From NCBI GenBank assembly GCA_937864935.1, contig CALMDN010000028.1:1-8291 (forward strand): a DNA stretch of 8,291 nucleotides, read 5' to 3'. The notes under the pieces are model-generated. The model ran no database searches and was not told the origin of the DNA. It worked only from the letters and a program-made list of their open reading frames with translations. Source of the DNA: an uncultured Bacteroidales bacterium (lineage in GTDB: Bacteria; Bacteroidota; Bacteroidia; Bacteroidales; Lentimicrobiaceae). Positions 6,525 through 8,291 of the stretch are shown piece by piece (position 1 is the first letter of the stretch; each line of letters starts with the position of its first letter). The position numbers and the translations under genes are program-made.

Positions 6525-6543
6525 AGCATGTCGCAAAAATCCA

Positions 6544-6573
6544 ATTTTAACCATTCAGGCTGGTCTATTTTTG
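6544..6573 (+). promoter_or_regulatory. Putative promoter of the VOC-family gene
   Basis: TATTTTTG (6566-6573) matches the -7 consensus and ends 24 bases before the ATG at 6598. A TTTT-containing tract at 6545-6548 lies at the -33 distance but lacks the G of the consensus TTTG. Confidence 0.5.
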
Positions 6574-6597
6574 CCACGCTAATCAAAACTTTGTTCT

Positions 6598-6957
6598 ATG
6601 AAACCTTTAATTGCCTGGGTAGAGATACCCGCCACTGATTTCGGACGCGCGGTGAAATTTTACAATGCTGTGCTGAACTTAAAACTGCAGGAACTTGATT
6701 TCGGCACTGAAAAAATGGCCTGTTTCCCTGGTGGGGAAGGGGCAGTATCAGTTGCGCCTGGTTTCAAACCATCCTCTGATGGCCTTCTGGTAAGTTTCCA
6801 TGTGCCGGATTCGATGGAGCTTACAATGCAACGGGTTGAGGAAAACAACGGTAAAATTGTGATTCCGAAAACAAAAATTGAAGCCGAGGGGCGTGGTTAC
6901 TTTTCCGTGTTCACAGATTCTGAAGGTAACAAGGCTGGCCTTTACAGCGATTTCTGA
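6598..6957 (+). CDS. VOC-superfamily (glyoxalase/bleomycin-resistance fold) protein
   Basis: This 119-residue cytoplasmic protein is a single vicinal-oxygen-chelate domain made of two beta-alpha-beta-beta-beta units. The first (about 4-55) opens with IAWVEIPATDFGRAVKFYNAVL, the second (about 62-118) has LLVSFHVPDSMELTMQRVEENNGK and ends FTDSEGNKAGLYSDF. This resembles the predicted lactoylglutathione-lyase-like group (COG3324 type). The expected first metal-ligand position holds E9 rather than His, H68 may serve in the second unit, and the last strand ends in AGLY without a clear ligand, so metal binding and enzymatic activity are uncertain. It might be a dioxygenase-like, isomerase-like or purely binding protein. 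It has its own promoter and a strong terminator, so it is a single-gene unit. The following AraC-type gene lies in the same direction but beyond the terminator. Confidence 0.88.
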   Translation: MKPLIAWVEIPATDFGRAVKFYNAVLNLKLQELDFGTEKMACFPGGEGAVSVAPGFKPSSDGLLVSFHVPDSMELTMQRVEENNGKIVIPKTKIEAEGRGYFSVFTDSEGNKAGLYSDF

Positions 6958-7000
6958 AGTTTTAAGCGCCGGTTACAGTAAGAAAACCCATTGAATGTCA

Positions 7001-7059
7001 GCGATTCATTCCGGCAGGTCATGTCGTGCCCTGACATGACTGCCGGAGTGATGCTTTTT
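7001..7059 (+). terminator. Strong rho-independent terminator after the VOC-family gene
   Basis: Arms 7006-7025 and 7033-7051 form a stem of about 19 pairs with one bulged G and one wobble, closed by a 7-base loop (7026-7032). The T5 run follows at 7055-7059. Additional G-C pairs can form at the base (7001-7002 with 7053-7054). It begins about 45 bases after the VOC stop codon. Confidence 0.85.
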
Positions 7060-7104
7060 ACAGTTTATTCAGGTAAAAATAATCTTAAGAGAGTGTGAAT
7101 CACG

Positions 7105-7112
7105 TAAATTTG
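7105..7112 (+). promoter_or_regulatory. -7 promoter element of the araC-type gene
   Basis: TAAATTTG matches TAnnTTTG and ends only 14 bases before the ATG at 7127, implying a very short leader of around 8 bases. No TTG is seen at the -33 position, as is common for activator-dependent promoters. Confidence 0.45.
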
Positions 7113-7126
7113 TCCTTCAACAGACC

Positions 7127-7948
7127 ATGAACTATCAACTTACCAGACCTTCCCCTTCGCTATCCGATGTAGTCAGGCACTACTGGATGCTCGACAATTG
7201 CCTTCCGCAGGGAGTGGAGCATGTGCAGCGGATTGTTCCCAATGGTCTGACAGAGCTTGTTTTTTACCATGGCACGCGCCCTCAGATCAGTGGCCCAAAT
7301 GCCCCGGCCATGGACTCCGGAATGATCAGCGGACAAATGCAACATTACTATGACCTGAAGGTTACAGGTCATCTTTCGCTTTTTGCAGTGACATTCCAAC
7401 CACAGGGTTTGTCGCGATTGCTCAATATACCCGTTAGTGAACTTCACAACCTCAGCATCCCCCTGCGTTTTCTTTTCAGGGATTTTTATGCCAGTCTTGA
7501 AGATCAGATTCATGACGCAATCACCTTTAAAGGCAGGATTCAGTGTGTGGAGAATTTCCTGATGAAGCGGATTTCAGAAAGCAGCATGAGATACAATTCC
7601 GAAAGGATCAACGGAAGCCTACGCCTGATAAACCAATCAAAAGGCCTCATCAGCATTGAAACCCTGGCTTCGGCAGCCTGCTGCAGCCGCCGGCAGTATG
7701 AGCGGATTTTTACTGAATCCATCGGTACTTCCCCAGCCAGGTTTTTGCGGACTGTCAGGTTTCAGTGGGCCATTCACGCCAGAAGCAGGCAACCGGAATC
7801 CACCCTTACTTCCCTCGCCTACGATTGCGGTTTTGCTGACCAATCGCATATGTGCAACGAGTTTGTCCGCCTTTCCGGGATGACGCCCGGACAGTTTTTC
7901 GGTGAATGTGAACCCTTTTCCGATTATTTTCAGGGAATTGACCATTGA
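7127..7948 (+). CDS. AraC-family transcriptional regulator
   Basis: This 273-residue protein has a C-terminal AraC/XylS DNA-binding domain. The first helix-turn-helix is at about 175-200 (ISIETLASAACCSRRQYERI followed by FTESIGTSP), and the second at about 226-257 (LTSLAYDCGFADQSHMCNEF followed by VRLSGMTPGQF), both with family-typical residues. The N-terminal 110 residues (PSPSLSDVVRHYWMLDN, RIVPNGLTELVFYHG, FAVTFQPQGLSRLLNIP) resemble the N-terminal domain recently named DUF6597 in many regulators from Bacteroidota and others; its ligand is unknown. No signal peptide or membrane segment is present. The ATG at 7127 fits the start of that domain. A terminator separates it from the upstream VOC gene, and no obvious target gene lies close by, so the regulon is unknown. 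No convincing terminator is seen after its stop. Confidence 0.94.
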   Translation: MNYQLTRPSPSLSDVVRHYWMLDNCLPQGVEHVQRIVPNGLTELVFYHGTRPQISGPNAPAMDSGMISGQMQHYYDLKVTGHLSLFAVTFQPQGLSRLLNIPVSELHNLSIPLRFLFRDFYASLEDQIHDAITFKGRIQCVENFLMKRISESSMRYNSERINGSLRLINQSKGLISIETLASAACCSRRQYERIFTESIGTSPARFLRTVRFQWAIHARSRQPESTLTSLAYDCGFADQSHMCNEFVRLSGMTPGQFFGECEPFSDYFQGIDH

Positions 7949-8160
7949 GAATAACACTGGATACGTTTGCTTTCCTATTTTAAAATGCGCCAAAGATTCA
8001 TCACCTGGTTCTTCCGGCTTTACTTATAATAGACTGCATTTATATATGTCTTATCAAAAAAGGCTTATTCACAAGATTCCAACATTGGATTGGTGCCGTG
8101 CATAACGATATACTTAAAATTCAAAAAAAGTATTGCGGATAACCAATTAACGAAAATTGT
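7949..8160. other. AT-rich intergenic stretch without a supportable gene
   Basis: The region between the araC-type stop and the ATPase promoter is visibly richer in A and T than the rest of the window. It contains the AT palindrome ATTTTAAAAT (7977-7986) and a small dyad TCCAA-CA-TTGGA near 8088-8099. A 19-codon open frame (8046-8105) has no recognisable features. I see no tRNA cloverleaf, terminator or attachment site. Confidence 0.5.
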
Positions 8161-8164
8161 TATC
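8138..8164. promoter_or_regulatory. Inverted repeat overlapping the promoter of the ATPase gene
   Basis: GATAACCAATT (8138-8148) and AATTGTTATC (8155-8164) are inverted arms, 10 pairs with one bulged C, separated by 6 bases. The right arm overlaps the first four bases of the -7 element at 8161-8168. The position suits a repressor operator, or autoregulation of the downstream gene or module. Confidence 0.5.
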
Positions 8165-8168
8165 TTTG
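8161..8168 (+). promoter_or_regulatory. -7 promoter element of the ATPase gene
   Basis: TATCTTTG matches TAnnTTTG and ends 17 bases before the ATG at 8186. The nearest upstream TTG (8133-8135) is 25 bases away, too far for a standard -33 element. Confidence 0.5.
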
Positions 8169-8185
8169 AAACAATATAGCTCACC

Positions 8186-8291
8186 ATGATACAGCGACTT
8201 GAAATTAAGAATTTTGGACCAATTAAAAACTTAAATCTTGAGATTAAAGACTTTATGGTTTTTATGGGTCCTCAAGCAAGTGGGAAAAGTA
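8186..8291 (+). CDS. AAA/ABC-type ATPase, N-terminal 35 codons only
   Basis: Only the first 35 codons are in the window. They begin MIQRLEIKNFGPIKNLNLEI, the typical first strand and beta-hairpin of SMC/RecF/OLD-like (AAA_15/AAA_23) ATPases. They end in G28-P-Q-A-S-G-K-S35, a perfect Walker A motif (GxxxxGK[ST]) for ATP binding. The ATG at 8186 puts the motif at the normal distance and follows a -7 element. Codons are mostly A/T-ending, unlike the upstream genes, which hints at horizontal acquisition, though 35 codons is a small sample. Such ATPases occur in DNA repair and in many anti-phage systems (OLD nucleases, Gabija, Septu, retron-associated and others). Nothing beyond the N-terminus is visible, so the subtype cannot be assigned. 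Confidence 0.85.
   Translation, partial: MIQRLEIKNFGPIKNLNLEIKDFMVFMGPQASGKS

Noticed and set aside
6957..7126. VOC and araC genes as one operon
   Set aside because: A long hairpin with a T5 run and a separate -7 element lie between them, arguing for separate transcription.
7902..8105. 67-codon plus-strand frame overlapping the araC-type 3' end
   Set aside because: Over 40 bases lie inside the araC gene in another frame and the remainder is low-complexity AT-rich sequence; no start signal or family similarity is evident.
1..8291. CRISPR array, tRNA, rRNA or insertion sequence
   Set aside because: No regularly spaced repeats, cloverleaf-like segments, rRNA-like sequence, transposase frames or terminal inverted repeats were seen on either strand.

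Overview
The window looks like chromosomal DNA from a member of the Bacteroidota, probably an environmental Bacteroidales-like lineage. The main evidence is the promoter signature: seven genes have a perfect TAnnTTTG -7 element 14-49 bases before the start codon, and I see no convincing Shine-Dalgarno sequences. Protein sequences such as the Lpd and the gamma-family PLP enzyme also read like Bacteroidota. The genus cannot be determined from sequence reading alone.

Layout, left to right. Positions 1-1323 (minus) hold a dihydrolipoyl dehydrogenase whose last residues run off the left edge. Positions 1514-3160 (plus) hold an exported SxxK serine hydrolase of the beta-lactamase/esterase superfamily with a duplicated C-terminal domain, followed by a strong hairpin terminator. 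Positions 3305-3772 (minus) encode an Lrp/AsnC regulator, divergent from a PLP-dependent methionine gamma-lyase-like enzyme (3950-5152, plus). The region between them holds a good promoter and several short palindromes. A terminator at 5176-5237 separates the lyase from a convergent TetR regulator (5239-5835, minus). Upstream of tetR, beyond a GC-rich terminator hairpin, is a small helix-hairpin-helix DUF4332-type protein (5952-6356, minus). It is divergent from a VOC/glyoxalase-fold protein (6598-6957, plus), which ends in a long hairpin terminator. An AraC-type regulator follows (7127-7948, plus). The last ~340 bases are noticeably AT-rich and end in the first 35 codons of an AAA ATPase with a Walker A motif.

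The window is mostly single-gene transcription units with individual promoters, and four of the gene ends have visible terminators. The only clear functional pairing is the Lrp-type regulator with the sulfur amino acid lyase, which mirrors the known mdeR-mdeA arrangement in Pseudomonas. The three other regulatory or binding proteins (TetR, AraC, DUF4332) have no identifiable target here beyond possible self-regulation.

I found no tRNA, rRNA, CRISPR array, insertion sequence or complete novel system. The most promising lead for something unusual is the right edge. There, composition shifts toward AT and an ATPase gene begins under a promoter overlapped by an inverted repeat, which may mark the start of an accessory or defence module lying outside the window.
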